From the NCBI GenBank assembly GCA_037131735.1, contig JBAXQM010000007.1, positions 1-64,000 on the forward strand: DNA of 64,000 nt, written 5' to 3'. The translations under genes were made by a program, and so were the position numbers. Source of the DNA: CAIUPE01 sp037131735 (GTDB taxonomy: Bacteria > Pseudomonadota > Alphaproteobacteria > Rhizobiales > Beijerinckiaceae). Below, one piece after another: positions 27,487 to 35,979 of the stretch. The notes below the pieces were generated by a model. It did not search any database. It saw only the letters and a list, made by a program, of their open reading frames with translations, and was not told where the DNA came from. Each line of letters opens with the position of its first letter. The first letter of the stretch is position 1.

Positions 27487-27609
27487 GGTTGGCGTGTCTT
27501 GGACGATCAGGGGCGAGGGTGCAAGACATGAGAAGAGTTCACCATTATTGCAAGAAACGCCTTGAAGGATCGCGCGACAGGACATAAACCCTTCTTCGCG
27601 CATTGGTAC

Positions 27610-27686
27610 CGGGGCTTAGCGCAGTCTGGTAGCGCATCTGCTTTGGGAGCAGAGGGTCGCAAGTTCAAATCTTGCAGCCCCGACCA
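27610..27686 (+). tRNA. tRNA-Pro (anticodon UGG)
   Basis: A full cloverleaf is visible. The 7-bp acceptor CGGGGCT pairs with AGCCCCG. The anticodon arm TCTGC/GCAGA has loop TTTGGGA, with the anticodon TGG at 27644-27646. The T arm contains GTTCAAAT, and CCA is encoded at 27684-27686. The complex I subunit gene follows. Confidence 0.96.
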
Positions 27687-27717
27687 ATGGGCAAAGTTGA
27701 TTGAGGGATGATTTGCG

Positions 27718-28023
27718 ATGACGGCCCGTATTTCCCGCCCCGCCAAAACCGCCATGCAGTCTGGCAAGGCGAAATCCGACCGCTGGCTTCTGGAGTTTAC
27801 GCCTGAACATCCCGGGCAGGTTGATCCGCTCATGGGCTGGTCGGGAACCGTTGATATGCAGACCCAAGTCAAATTGTGGTTTGCGAGCCGGGAAGACGCG
27901 ATCGCCTATGCTGCACGGCACGGCATCGTAGCTCAGGTGGAAGAGCCGCAAGAAGCGAAGCGGCGCACGATGTCCTATTCCGACAATTTCAAATCGAACC
28001 GGATCGGTTCCTGGACGCATTGA
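27718..28023 (+). CDS. NADH dehydrogenase accessory subunit, NDUFS4 family
   Basis: This is the bacterial form of the 18-kDa NDUFS4 subunit of respiratory complex I, known mainly from alphaproteobacteria, where it stabilises the peripheral arm. The 101-residue protein shows WLLEFTPEHPGQVDPLMGW, then FASREDAIAYAARHGI, and ends with YSDNFKSNRIGSWTH, all family features. There is no membrane segment. Its place between tRNA-Pro and tRNA-Arg is seen in related bacteria as I recall. The nuo operon itself is elsewhere. Confidence 0.9.
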   Translation: MTARISRPAKTAMQSGKAKSDRWLLEFTPEHPGQVDPLMGWSGTVDMQTQVKLWFASREDAIAYAARHGIVAQVEEPQEAKRRTMSYSDNFKSNRIGSWTH

Positions 28024-28036
28024 GTGTCTTGAGGAA

Positions 28037-28065
28037 TTGAGACTCGGGGCCTGATCGGCTATTAA
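28037..28065 (+). promoter_or_regulatory. candidate promoter for tRNA-Arg
   Basis: TTGAGA and TATTAA lie 17 bases apart, with the -10 box ending 25 bases before the mature tRNA. Five of six and four of six consensus bases match. Confidence 0.5.
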
Positions 28066-28090
28066 ACCTTGGCCGTAAGGCTGGCGCTTT

Positions 28091-28167
28091 GACTCCATAG
28101 CTCAGCTGGATAGAGCAGCCGCCTTCTAAGCGGCAGGTCGGAGGTTCGAATCCTCCTGGAGTCGCCA
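28091..28167 (+). tRNA. tRNA-Arg (anticodon UCU)
   Basis: The acceptor GACTCCA pairs with TGGAGTC. The anticodon arm GCCGC/GCGGC has loop CTTCTAA, with the anticodon TCT at 28125-28127, reading AGA codons. The T loop is TTCGAAT, and the 3' end GCCA is encoded. Confidence 0.96.
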
Positions 28168-28189
28168 GTCGCTTATTCAGGGCCTATTC

Positions 28190-28789
28190 GTGAGTAATGA
28201 TCTTCCTCCTTTCTTAGCGACACTCGAAGCGGTGCTTGATCATGGCTTTGCTCTGATTGTGAAGTCTGTGCGCGCGCGAACAGCGCCGATGCATACGCCT
28301 GTCGTTTCAACGATTGGTCGTGATGGACGTCCACGCTCGCGCGTGGTTGTCCTGCGCGCTTTTGATCCAGAAACGCGGGTCTTGCGCTTTCATACCGATG
28401 TAAGATCTGAAAAATATCAAGAGCTGTCGGCAGATCCGCGCATCGCGGTTCTCTTCTATGATCCGGCTGAGAAAATTCAGCTTCGTATTGAAGGTCACGC
28501 CACTCTTCATCACGATGATGAAATTGGCGATGCTGCCTGGGCGTCATCGCAAGCGATGAGCAAGCTTTGTTATGCGACTGAACCAGGCCCGGGCCATGAG
28601 ATTGATCATCGCGACGATTTTTATCTGCCGCGTGATCGCGCTGAAGCGGAAACAGGTCGCATGCATTTTGCGGCCGTCACCATTGTGATTGATGAACTTG
28701 ATTTTCTCTGGCTCGGATCAGAGGGCAATCGACGCGCGGCCTATCAATTTAAGTCTCAACAGACCGACGCGCGATGGTGTGTGCCTTAA
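28190..28789 (+). CDS. pyridoxamine-phosphate-oxidase-like flavin split-barrel protein
   Basis: The 199-residue protein has the FMN-binding split-barrel fold of the PNPOx superfamily. Residues about 35-110 show TPVVSTIGRDGRPRSRVVVL, RFHTDVRSEKYQEL and PRIAVLFYDPAEKIQLRIEG, which line the FMN site. The C terminus (WLGSEGNRRAAYQF) resembles the Alr4036-type relatives rather than classical PdxH, whose C-terminal signature I do not see. Substrate is therefore uncertain: it may be a heme- or flavin-handling protein rather than the vitamin B6 enzyme. The start is GTG. Its last four bases overlap the end of convergent metC. Confidence 0.75.
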   Translation: MSNDLPPFLATLEAVLDHGFALIVKSVRARTAPMHTPVVSTIGRDGRPRSRVVVLRAFDPETRVLRFHTDVRSEKYQELSADPRIAVLFYDPAEKIQLRIEGHATLHHDDEIGDAAWASSQAMSKLCYATEPGPGHEIDHRDDFYLPRDRAEAETGRMHFAAVTIVIDELDFLWLGSEGNRRAAYQFKSQQTDARWCVP

Positions 28790-29982
28790 GCGTTATGTGC
28801 TGCCCGTAAACGAGCAAAGCCCGCTTCCAGATCCGCTTGCAAATCTTTCACATCTTCAAGCCCGATTTGAATACGTAGCGCAGGACCGCCCGGATTCCAT
28901 GTCGTCACTGTACGGTAAGTCGCGCAATCAAAGGGAATAATGAGGCTCTCAAATCCACCCCATGAATAGCCCATACCGAACAACGCAAGATCATCGAGCA
29001 TAGCAGCGACGGCTTTTTGTGACGCGGGCTTTAGAATGATCGAGAAGAGGCCGGAAGAGCCCGTAAAATCGCGCTTCCAGATCTCATGGCCCGGACAATC
29101 GGGAAGGGCCGGATGAAGCACTTTTAAGACGTCTGGTTGGGCCTTCAACCAATGCGCCATTTCGAGCGCGGCTTTTTCCTGTTCCTTCAAACGCAGAAGC
29201 ATTGTGCGCATACCGCGAAGGGCTAAAAACATATCTTCCGGTCCGGCACAAATTGCCATGGCGTCATAGGTCGCACGCAGATCCTTCCATGTGCGTTCAT
29301 TGGCTGACACGAGGCCGAGCAAAATGTCCGAATGACCCGAGAGATATTTCGTTCCCGCTTCGATCGCGAGATCGACGCCCATTTCATGCGGTGAGAAAAA
29401 GAAGGGCGTCGCCCATGTATTATCCATCAACACAACTGCATCTCGCTCATGCGCAACACGCGCGATGGCGGGAACATCTTGCACTTCAAAACTTTGCGAA
29501 CCGGGCGCTTCGGTAAAGACAGCCTTCGTATTGGGCTTGAAGAGTGACGCGATGTCGCCACCAATCATAGGATCGAAATAGGTTGTCTCAACACCAAACC
29601 GTTTGAGCATCCCGTCACAAAAAACGCGGGTAGGGCGATAGACACTATCGGTCACCAAAAGATGATCGCCCGCTTTCAAACAGGAGAGCAGCGCGACGGC
29701 GACGGCAGCGAGACCTGAAGGAACGCAGACGGTTCCTGCTGCTTTCGCTATCGCGGTCCAAGCATTCTCGAGCGCATCGCTCGTTGGTGTCCCTTGGGTA
29801 CCATAAATGTAGCGACCCGACCGGTTGAGCAGCGTCTCCATGGTCGGCGAAATGACGGTTGAACCGCGATAGATCGGTGTATTCACGAAGCCATGCTGCT
29901 CGGTCGGGTCACGTCCGGCATAGACAAGCTTTGTCCGGTCCGAGAGGCGGGAAAACACCTCCTGCGTCATTTTGTCAGTCAT
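28786..29982 (-). CDS. metC: cystathionine beta-lyase (PLP, Cys/Met metabolism)
   Basis: MetC splits cystathionine into homocysteine, pyruvate and ammonia in methionine synthesis. It belongs to the Cys/Met-metabolism PLP family. The Schiff-base lysine is Lys212 in GTKYLSGHSD, the PLP phosphate contacts include YGTQGTPTSDALE, and the length is 398. I place the start at the ATG at 29982, preceded by GAAAGG. The frame opens a little further upstream. It is divergent from aapJ, a neighbour arrangement I recall from related genomes. The 197-base gap carries palindromes that may be operators for one or both operons. A gamma-synthase or gamma-lyase role cannot be excluded by sequence alone. Confidence 0.87.
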   Translation of the reverse strand: MTDKMTQEVFSRLSDRTKLVYAGRDPTEQHGFVNTPIYRGSTVISPTMETLLNRSGRYIYGTQGTPTSDALENAWTAIAKAAGTVCVPSGLAAVAVALLSCLKAGDHLLVTDSVYRPTRVFCDGMLKRFGVETTYFDPMIGGDIASLFKPNTKAVFTEAPGSQSFEVQDVPAIARVAHERDAVVLMDNTWATPFFFSPHEMGVDLAIEAGTKYLSGHSDILLGLVSANERTWKDLRATYDAMAICAGPEDMFLALRGMRTMLLRLKEQEKAALEMAHWLKAQPDVLKVLHPALPDCPGHEIWKRDFTGSSGLFSIILKPASQKAVAAMLDDLALFGMGYSWGGFESLIIPFDCATYRTVTTWNPGGPALRIQIGLEDVKDLQADLEAGFARLRAAHNA

Positions 29983-29997
29983 AAAATGGCCTTTCGT

Positions 29998-30010
29998 CCC
30001 AAATTTTGGG
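29998..30010. promoter_or_regulatory. palindrome over the metC leader
   Basis: CCCAAA and TTTGGG face each other around a single T. The site ends 15 bases upstream of the metC start and abuts its ribosome site, so protein binding here could block metC expression. No known regulator box is matched with confidence. Confidence 0.4.
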
Positions 30011-30025
30011 CATTGGACGGCAAAT

Positions 30026-30041
30026 TTGATCACTTGGTCAA
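30026..30041. promoter_or_regulatory. near-perfect inverted repeat between metC and aapJ
   Basis: TTGATCA and TGGTCAA are separated by CT, with 6 of 7 positions paired. It lies in the centre of the divergent region, about 42 bases upstream of the aapJ candidate -35 box. It could be an operator for a nitrogen or amino-acid regulator. The regulator is unknown. Confidence 0.4.
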
Positions 30042-30082
30042 GGATAATGTCACGATTTTACTGTTGAGCCTGCGTATTTCCC

Positions 30083-30112
30083 TTGACCGTGACCACTACT
30101 TCAAAATTTAAT
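30083..30112 (+). promoter_or_regulatory. candidate promoter of the aap operon
   Basis: TTGACC (5 of 6) and TTTAAT (5 of 6) are separated by 18 bases. Transcription would start near 30119, about 60 bases before aapJ and within the hairpin at 30118-30136. Confidence 0.55.
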
Positions 30113-30117
30113 GCCTG

Positions 30118-30136
30118 CCATGCCTTGTTGGCATGG
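30118..30136 (+). other. hairpin at the predicted 5' end of the aapJ message
   Basis: CCATGCC and GGCATGG form a perfect 7-bp stem with a TTGTT loop. If transcription starts near 30119, this would cap the mRNA 5' end and could stabilise it. It could also be a DNA operator. Confidence 0.45.
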
Positions 30137-30179
30137 ATTGGGCTGCGCGTTTGGCGGGCCCGAACATCTGGAGGACCAA

Positions 30180-31196
30180 ATGAAGAAACTGATCGCTGCG
30201 GCTCTTGTGGCCGCTGCCAGTGTCGGCCTTGTTTCGGCGGCGTCTGCCGGCACGCTCGACAATGTGAAAGCTAAGGGACAACTCGTCTGCGGCGCCAACC
30301 CGGGTACAGCTGGTTTCGGTGTGCCGGACCAGAAGGGTAACTGGACAGGTCTCGACGTTGATTATTGCCGTGCTATCGCGGCTGCGATTTTCAACGATCC
30401 GACCAAAGTGAAATTCGTTCCGCTTTCGTCGAAGGATCGGTTCACCGCTCTCGCTTCGGGTGAAGTTGACGTGTTGATCCGTAACTCGACTTGGACCATG
30501 TCGCGTGAAACCACGCTCGGCATCATCTGGGCTGGCGTGAACTTCTATGACGGCCAAGGCTTCATGGTAAACAAGAAGCTCAATGTGAAGTCCGCTAAGG
30601 AACTGAACGGCGCTTCGATCTGCGTGCAGCAAGGCACAACGACCGAGTTGAACCTCGCCGACTATTTCCGTTCGAACAAGATGGACTACAAGGTCGTGAC
30701 ATTCGGCACTTCGGAAGAAGCGTTGAAGGCTTATGACTCAGGCCGTTGCGACAGCTACACGACTGACCGTTCGGGCCTCGCTGCTGACCGTCTGTCGATG
30801 GCAAAGCCTGATGATCACATCATTCTTCCGGAAGTGATTTCGAAAGAGCCGCTCGGTCCTGTTGTCCGTCAGGGCGACGATCAATGGCTCAACCTTGTGA
30901 AGTGGGTGCATTACGCTCTCATCACCACGGAAGAACTCGGCATCACCTCGAAGAATGTTGATGAGCAGGTGAAGTCTGACAATCCAGAAATCAAGCGCGT
31001 TCTCGGTACCGAAGGTAAGTTCGGCGAGTCGCTTGGTCTTTCAAACGCCTGGGTTGTTCAGATCGTCAAGGGCGTGGGCAACTACGAAGAAATCTTCGAA
31101 CGTAACGTTGGCCCAAATACCCCGATCCAGCTCGCTCGTTCTTCGAACGCGCTCTGGTCAAAGGGTGGCTTGCAATACGCACCGCCAATCCGCTAA
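30180..31196 (+). CDS. aapJ: general L-amino-acid ABC transporter, periplasmic binding protein
   Basis: AapJ captures a wide range of L-amino acids in the periplasm for the AapQMP permease. The ATG at 30180, after a strong GGAGG site, starts a clear signal peptide MKKLIAAALVAAASVGLVSA with cleavage near residue 23. The frame also opens at 30111, but that would bury the signal peptide. The mature protein shows the PAAT-family opening GTLDNVKAKGQLVCGANPG and the ligand region ASGEVDVLIRNSTWTMSRE. Length 338. Codon choice is richer in C-ending codons than in neighbouring genes, consistent with high expression. A strong hairpin follows. Confidence 0.95.
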   Translation: MKKLIAAALVAAASVGLVSAASAGTLDNVKAKGQLVCGANPGTAGFGVPDQKGNWTGLDVDYCRAIAAAIFNDPTKVKFVPLSSKDRFTALASGEVDVLIRNSTWTMSRETTLGIIWAGVNFYDGQGFMVNKKLNVKSAKELNGASICVQQGTTTELNLADYFRSNKMDYKVVTFGTSEEALKAYDSGRCDSYTTDRSGLAADRLSMAKPDDHIILPEVISKEPLGPVVRQGDDQWLNLVKWVHYALITTEELGITSKNVDEQVKSDNPEIKRVLGTEGKFGESLGLSNAWVVQIVKGVGNYEEIFERNVGPNTPIQLARSSNALWSKGGLQYAPPIR

Positions 31197-31206
31197 TCTA
31201 AACACA

Positions 31207-31232
31207 CCGGCGGGACATCACTGTCCCGCCGG
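31207..31232 (+). terminator. strong hairpin between aapJ and aapQ
   Basis: A perfect 11-bp stem (CCGGCGGGACA with TGTCCCGCCGG) with a 4-base loop starts 10 bases after the aapJ stop and is followed by ATTTATTTT. In binding-protein operons such hairpins partly terminate transcription and shield the first cistron, so the binding protein is made in excess over the permeases. Confidence 0.8.
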
Positions 31233-31270
31233 ATTTATTTTCACGATTAACAGTCAGGCGAGATAGCACT

Positions 31271-32461
31271 ATGAGCGTCGGCGTTGAGGGGCGTCCGTCA
31301 GACTCGAAGGTCGTTTTTTATAACGACCCCCGAATCCGCAGTCTGTTTTTGCAACTTCTTCTTTTGGGTTTGATTGTCGCGCTCTTTTGGTTTGCGTATG
31401 ACAATACTGTTACCAATCTCAGAAAACGCAATATCGCACAGGGCTTTGCCTTCTGGGATGTTGAAGCCGGTTTCGACATCAGTCAGACTTTGATTTCCTA
31501 TAGTGCAGCATCCTCTTATGGACGCGCCTTCTGGGTCGGTCTTCTCAACACAATGCTCGTCTCATTGGTGAGCATATTCTTCGCAACCATTCTCGGTGTG
31601 ATCATCGGCATTTTGAGATTGTCGCGGAATTGGCTCGTTGCCAAATTGGCGATGGTTTATGTCGAAATCTTCCGGAATGTGCCGTTGCTTCTCATTCTTT
31701 ATTTTTGGTACCGGGGCGTTTTGGGGCTTCTGCCTGAGCCGCGTGACTCGATTAAACTACCCGCTGATATTCTTTTGAATACGCGCGGTCTTTTGATGCC
31801 TAAACCTGTTTTCGCGGATGCGTTCATCTATCCGCTGATTGCCTTTGTGAGCACGGTGATTTTGGGCGCGGTTTTATTCTGGTGGGCGCGGCGCGTTCAG
31901 GCGCGGACAGGTAACCGTCCGAATGCGGGTTTATTCTCGACCAGTATGATCATCGGGTTGCCTCTGATTGTTTTCTTTCTCTCGGGCTCGCCTTTGAGTT
32001 TCGATGTGCCAGTGCAAGGGCGCTTCAATGCCTCCGGCGGCATGACTCTGCCGCCAGAATTCGTTTCGTTGGTGATTGGGCTTACGACGTATACTGCGGC
32101 TTTTATCGCTGAAAATGTTCGTGCCGGGATTGTTGCGATTTCAAAGGGGCAGACAGAGGCCTCTCAGGCTTTGGGTTTGAGTCATGGCCAAACCATTCGC
32201 CTCGTCATCATGCCACAAGCGCTTCGTGTGATCGTGCCACTTCTGAACAGCGAATATCTCAGCCTCACGAAAAACTCATCTCTCGGCGTGTCGATTGGTT
32301 ATCCCGATCTTGTGAATGTGTTCACGGGAACGGTGCTCAATCAAACGGGGCAAGCAGTGGAAATGGTATCGGTGACGATGCTTGTTTATCTGACGCTCAG
32401 TCTTTTGACGTCTGCTTTCATGAATTGGTTCAATCGCCGCGTGGCTTTGGTGGAGCGGTGA
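31271..32461 (+). CDS. aapQ: general L-amino-acid ABC transporter permease AapQ
   Basis: AapQ is one of two permease subunits of the Aap system in the inner membrane. The 396-residue protein has about eight hydrophobic helices. It carries the HisM-type permease segment from about residue 85 (GLLNTMLVSLVSIFFATILG) and the EAA loop region near ASQALGLSHGQTIRLVIMPQ, where the ATPase docks. The long insertion in the middle is typical of AapQ/BztB and not of short HisM proteins. It starts 75 bases after aapJ, past the hairpin. Confidence 0.93.
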   Translation: MSVGVEGRPSDSKVVFYNDPRIRSLFLQLLLLGLIVALFWFAYDNTVTNLRKRNIAQGFAFWDVEAGFDISQTLISYSAASSYGRAFWVGLLNTMLVSLVSIFFATILGVIIGILRLSRNWLVAKLAMVYVEIFRNVPLLLILYFWYRGVLGLLPEPRDSIKLPADILLNTRGLLMPKPVFADAFIYPLIAFVSTVILGAVLFWWARRVQARTGNRPNAGLFSTSMIIGLPLIVFFLSGSPLSFDVPVQGRFNASGGMTLPPEFVSLVIGLTTYTAAFIAENVRAGIVAISKGQTEASQALGLSHGQTIRLVIMPQALRVIVPLLNSEYLSLTKNSSLGVSIGYPDLVNVFTGTVLNQTGQAVEMVSVTMLVYLTLSLLTSAFMNWFNRRVALVER

Positions 32462-32462
32462 G

Positions 32463-33611
32463 ATGAGCGGTCAAGCTGAATTGAAATTCATCCGTTCCCA
32501 ATTTAGTGACGCGCTTCCGCCACCGATGCGCACGTCCGGTTTTTTTCATTGGGCGCGCGAAAATCTGTTTTCGTCGGTGTTTAATTCAGTTCTGACGATC
32601 CTGATTTTATTTGGGCTTTATCAAGTCATTCCGGGAATGATCGATCGCTTGATCATCACAGCGGTGTGGACAGCCAATAGCAGCAAAGATTGTAACGCCG
32701 AGCTTCTCGGTCATCCGGTTGGCGTATGCTGGGGCTTTGTAAATGCTCATTGGGGCTATTTTATTTTCGGCCAATATCCCGAACATTTGCGCTGGCGTCC
32801 TGAGCTTTTCTTCGCGCTCGAAGCTCTTGGCCTAGCTTGGCTCCTCGTGCCGAGTATTCCCCGCAAAGATTGGGCGATGATTTATTTCTTCATCATCTTT
32901 CCCATCGTTGGCTTTTTCCTTCTCAATGGTTCTGAGACTTTAGGGCTTACGCCTGTTCAAACGCATTTTTGGGGTGGCTTTCTTGTCTCCATCGTCATTG
33001 GCACAGTTGGAATCGTGATTTCTGTGCCTTTGGGTATTCTTCTCGCGCTTGGTCGTCGTTCGCATATGCCGGTTGCACGTTCGGCCAGTGTTGTAGTGAT
33101 TGAATTCATTCGTGGTGTGCCGTTGATCACGGTGCTCTTTATGGCGAATGTGATGTTCCCGCTCTTTGTTCCCGAAGGCTGGCGGCCGGATCCCTTGCTG
33201 CGCGTGCTTGTGGGTGTGGCGCTCTTCTTCTCAGCCTATATGGCCGAGACAGTTCGCGGCGGACTGCAAGCTATTCCCCGCGGCCAATACGAAGCCGCGC
33301 AAGCCTTGGGCCTCAGCTATTGGCAGATGATGGTGAAGATCATTCTGCCGCAAGCGTTGAAGATCGTTATTCCGGGCATCGTGAACAACTTCATTGGTTT
33401 GTTGAAAGACACAACACTTGTGGCCATCGTCAATATTTTCGATTTCCTTAAAGTAATCGAAGCGTCGTTGAACAATCCGGTGTGGCGTCTTTCGCAGATG
33501 CCTTTTGCGGGTTATCTCTTCGCCGCAATTGTCTATTTCATCCTCTGTTACGGCATGGCGCGTTATTCGATGTCCGTCGAAAAGCGCCTTGCTACCGATC
33601 ATCGTCATTAG
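32463..33611 (+). CDS. aapM: general L-amino-acid ABC transporter permease AapM
   Basis: AapM is the partner permease of AapQ. The 382-residue protein has an N-terminal helix, a periplasmic stretch with a Cys pair near residues 77-91, and then the permease core. The EAA-like docking loop is EAAQALGLSYWQMMVKIILP. It starts one base after aapQ ends, so the two are tightly coupled. Length and order match the aapJQMP (bztABCD) arrangement. Confidence 0.93.
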   Translation: MSGQAELKFIRSQFSDALPPPMRTSGFFHWARENLFSSVFNSVLTILILFGLYQVIPGMIDRLIITAVWTANSSKDCNAELLGHPVGVCWGFVNAHWGYFIFGQYPEHLRWRPELFFALEALGLAWLLVPSIPRKDWAMIYFFIIFPIVGFFLLNGSETLGLTPVQTHFWGGFLVSIVIGTVGIVISVPLGILLALGRRSHMPVARSASVVVIEFIRGVPLITVLFMANVMFPLFVPEGWRPDPLLRVLVGVALFFSAYMAETVRGGLQAIPRGQYEAAQALGLSYWQMMVKIILPQALKIVIPGIVNNFIGLLKDTTLVAIVNIFDFLKVIEASLNNPVWRLSQMPFAGYLFAAIVYFILCYGMARYSMSVEKRLATDHRH

Positions 33612-33623
33612 GAAGTTCTGATT

Positions 33624-34403
33624 ATGGCAGCTGAAGCGACCCTCAATCTGAAGCCTGGAAAATTGACGCATGAGAATGCGATCGAGATTAAAGGTATGAA
33701 CAAATGGTATGGTGCCTTTCATGTCCTTCGCGATATTGATCTCACCATTAAGCGCGGTGAACGCGTTGTGGTCTGCGGCCCGTCGGGCTCCGGTAAATCA
33801 ACCTTGATCCGTTGCATCAATCGTCTTGAAGAGCATCAAAAAGGATCGATTGTCGTTGATGGCACCGAGCTTACCGCCGACGTCAAAAAGATCGATGAGA
33901 TTCGCCGCGAAGTCGGCATGGTCTTCCAGCACTTCAATCTCTTCCCGCATCTGACCATTCTTGAGAATCTGACTTTGGCACCGATTTGGGTGAAGAAAAT
34001 GCCCAAGAAAGACGCCGAAGAAATCGCGATGCATTATTTGAAACGCGTCAAGATTCCGGAGCAGGCTCAGAAATTCCCGGGACAGCTTTCGGGCGGTCAG
34101 CAACAACGCGTGGCGATTGCGCGGTCATTGTGCATGAGCCCGAAGATCATGTTGTTTGATGAGCCAACATCCGCGCTTGATCCGGAAATGGTCAAGGAAG
34201 TGCTCGACACAATGGTGTCACTTGCTGAAGATGGCATGACCATGATTTGCGTCACGCATGAAATGGGTTTTGCGCGTCAGGTCGCCAATCGCGTGATCTT
34301 TATGGATCAAGGACAGATTGTTGAAATCAATACGCCGGACGAATTCTTCAAGAATCCGCAGCATGAACGAACGAAGCTCTTCTTGAGTCAGATATTGCAT
34401 TAA
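33624..34403 (+). CDS. aapP: general L-amino-acid ABC transporter ATP-binding protein
   Basis: AapP powers the Aap transporter. The ATPase motifs are Walker A GPSGSGKST at 52-60, signature LSGGQQQR at 155-162, Walker B IMLFDEP at 175-181 and the switch histidine in VTHEMGF. The 259-residue length is usual for polar amino-acid transporters. It follows aapM by 12 bases and ends overlapping the convergent sseA by four bases. Confidence 0.95.
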   Translation: MAAEATLNLKPGKLTHENAIEIKGMNKWYGAFHVLRDIDLTIKRGERVVVCGPSGSGKSTLIRCINRLEEHQKGSIVVDGTELTADVKKIDEIRREVGMVFQHFNLFPHLTILENLTLAPIWVKKMPKKDAEEIAMHYLKRVKIPEQAQKFPGQLSGGQQQRVAIARSLCMSPKIMLFDEPTSALDPEMVKEVLDTMVSLAEDGMTMICVTHEMGFARQVANRVIFMDQGQIVEINTPDEFFKNPQHERTKLFLSQILH

Positions 34404-35239
34404 CCCGTCATGACATCGCAATCTTCGCGTGCGCCCCATTCGGCCCATGAGCCGTCATAAAGCGCGTGGATCGGTTTGCCGATTGATTGCAGAGCAAGCG
34501 CAAGTATGGCTGCCGATACGCCCGAGCCACAACTTGTGATGATCTGCTGATCGAGATCAACGCCGGCCTTTTTAAAGGCTGCTCGAAGATCGCTTTCGTT
34601 TTTCAACGTACCATTGGCGACAACGTCACCGAATTGCACATTGAAGCTTCCCGGCATGTGACCGGATTTTAAACCGGGACGGGGTTCAGGCGCATCGCCT
34701 CTAAAGCGATCAGCTGGACGCGCGTCAACAATCTGCGCCGATTTGGTTTTGAGTGCGGCTTTGATGGCTTCCAGATCAGCAATCGCGGTTGAATCTAAAT
34801 TTGTTTTGAATGTTTTTGGCGCTGGATTTGATTTCGCGTTTGTCCATGTGCGCGCTTCCGCTTTCCAGCGCGGTGCTCCTCCCTCAAGGATTGATACACG
34901 CCGCGCTCCCATAGTGGTGAAGGTCCACCACACACGCGCGGCAGCGAATAGTCCCGCGCCGTCATAAACAACGATATGATTTTGATCTGAAATACCCATT
35001 GCGCCCACGGCTTGCGCAAAGTCATCAGGATGCGGCATCATATGCGGCAACGTCGTTGTTTTGTCGGCAATGGCATCAATATCAAAAAATACCGCGCCCG
35101 GAATATGGCCCTCTTCATACTCGCTTTTGCCATTGCGATTCATCGTCGGTAGATACCAGCTCGCGTCGACAATAGAGATATCTGCGTGACCAAGATGATC
35201 AGAAAGCCATTGCGCTGAAACGAAAAGGGGAGCGGTCAT
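34400..35239 (-). CDS. sseA: 3-mercaptopyruvate sulfurtransferase
   Basis: This two-domain rhodanese-family enzyme transfers sulfur from 3-mercaptopyruvate to a thiol or cyanide acceptor. The catalytic Cys237 lies in CGSGVSA, close to the CGSGVTA loop of mercaptopyruvate sulfurtransferases and unlike the CRxGxR/T loop of thiosulfate rhodaneses. Both rhodanese domains are complete (279 residues), with EGHIPGAVFFD in the first and SGHMPGSFNV in the second. It lies 26 bases downstream of the AlaX gene in a minus-strand set with cysK, which suggests a link to cysteine metabolism. Confidence 0.9.
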   Translation of the reverse strand: MTAPLFVSAQWLSDHLGHADISIVDASWYLPTMNRNGKSEYEEGHIPGAVFFDIDAIADKTTTLPHMMPHPDDFAQAVGAMGISDQNHIVVYDGAGLFAAARVWWTFTTMGARRVSILEGGAPRWKAEARTWTNAKSNPAPKTFKTNLDSTAIADLEAIKAALKTKSAQIVDARPADRFRGDAPEPRPGLKSGHMPGSFNVQFGDVVANGTLKNESDLRAAFKKAGVDLDQQIITSCGSGVSAAILALALQSIGKPIHALYDGSWAEWGAREDCDVMTG

Positions 35240-35265
35240 AAATTTAAAATCCTATTTCAGAAAAA

Positions 35266-35979
35266 TTAGAGCAACGCGATACGAACGCGGCGATTGATTT
35301 TGCCCTTCTTCTCAATCGCTGTGATCACAACCGATCCGATTTCGCTTGTATTATCTACATGCGTGCCGCCGCAGGGTTGTAAATCGAGGCTTGCGATTTC
35401 AACCAAGCGCACACGACCCGTGCCCATAGGCGGCTTTACCGACATGGTTTTAACGAGTGACGGATTGGCCTCAAGTTCTTCATCGGTAATCCAGCGATAG
35501 GTCACATCAGCATTTTGGGAAATGCGACGCATCAATTCCGCCGTGATTTCATCTTTGTCTTGTCCCGCATCGGGAATATCAAAATCCAATCGACCTTCAC
35601 CATCCCCAATGGCGCCGCCGGTTACTGGATAAGGGAGAACGGTGGTGAGCACATGGAGCGCCGTATGGATACGCATTCTTTTATAGCGAATATCCCAGTC
35701 AAGCGTTGCTGTGACTTCTGAGCCAATTTCAGGAAGTGTCTCGCCTTCTGCGGGCACATGAATGATTTGGCTTTTATCTTCACCATACACTGTGGTGGCA
35801 ATCTTTGTATGGGTGCCGTTAGCACTTACAAGCACGCCAACATCGCCGGGCTGTCCGCCCCCCGTTGCATAAAACACGGTGCGGTCGATAATGATGCCGT
35901 TACGCTCATTGATATCTAAGACGCGCGCGGATGTTGATTTGAGATAGGGGTCATCACGAAAGAGAAGCTCTGTGGGCAT
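35266..35979 (-). CDS. AlaX-type alanyl-tRNA editing hydrolase
   Basis: Stand-alone AlaX proteins hydrolyse Ser- or Gly-tRNA(Ala) that AlaRS has mischarged. The 237-residue protein matches the editing domain: YATGGGQPGD with GGGQPGD at about 40-46, the zinc/catalytic HxxxH at His105-His109 (RIHTALHVL), and CGGTH at 203-207. All four metal ligands are present. The start at 35979 overlaps the cysK stop as TAATG, so the two are coupled. The coupling to cysteine synthase is suggestive, because serine is both an error substrate of AlaRS and the precursor of O-acetylserine. Confidence 0.87.
   Translation of the reverse strand: MPTELLFRDDPYLKSTSARVLDINERNGIIIDRTVFYATGGGQPGDVGVLVSANGTHTKIATTVYGEDKSQIIHVPAEGETLPEIGSEVTATLDWDIRYKRMRIHTALHVLTTVLPYPVTGGAIGDGEGRLDFDIPDAGQDKDEITAELMRRISQNADVTYRWITDEELEANPSLVKTMSVKPPMGTGRVRLVEIASLDLQPCGGTHVDNTSEIGSVVITAIEKKGKINRRVRIALL

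Noticed and set aside
27616..28098. 160-codon minus-strand frame across tRNA-Pro and the complex I subunit gene
   Set aside because: It overlaps a certain tRNA and a conserved gene on the other strand.
29983..30179. SAM-II type riboswitch upstream of metC
   Set aside because: I looked for the conserved pseudoknot pattern before the metC start and did not find it. Symmetric DNA repeats explain the region better.
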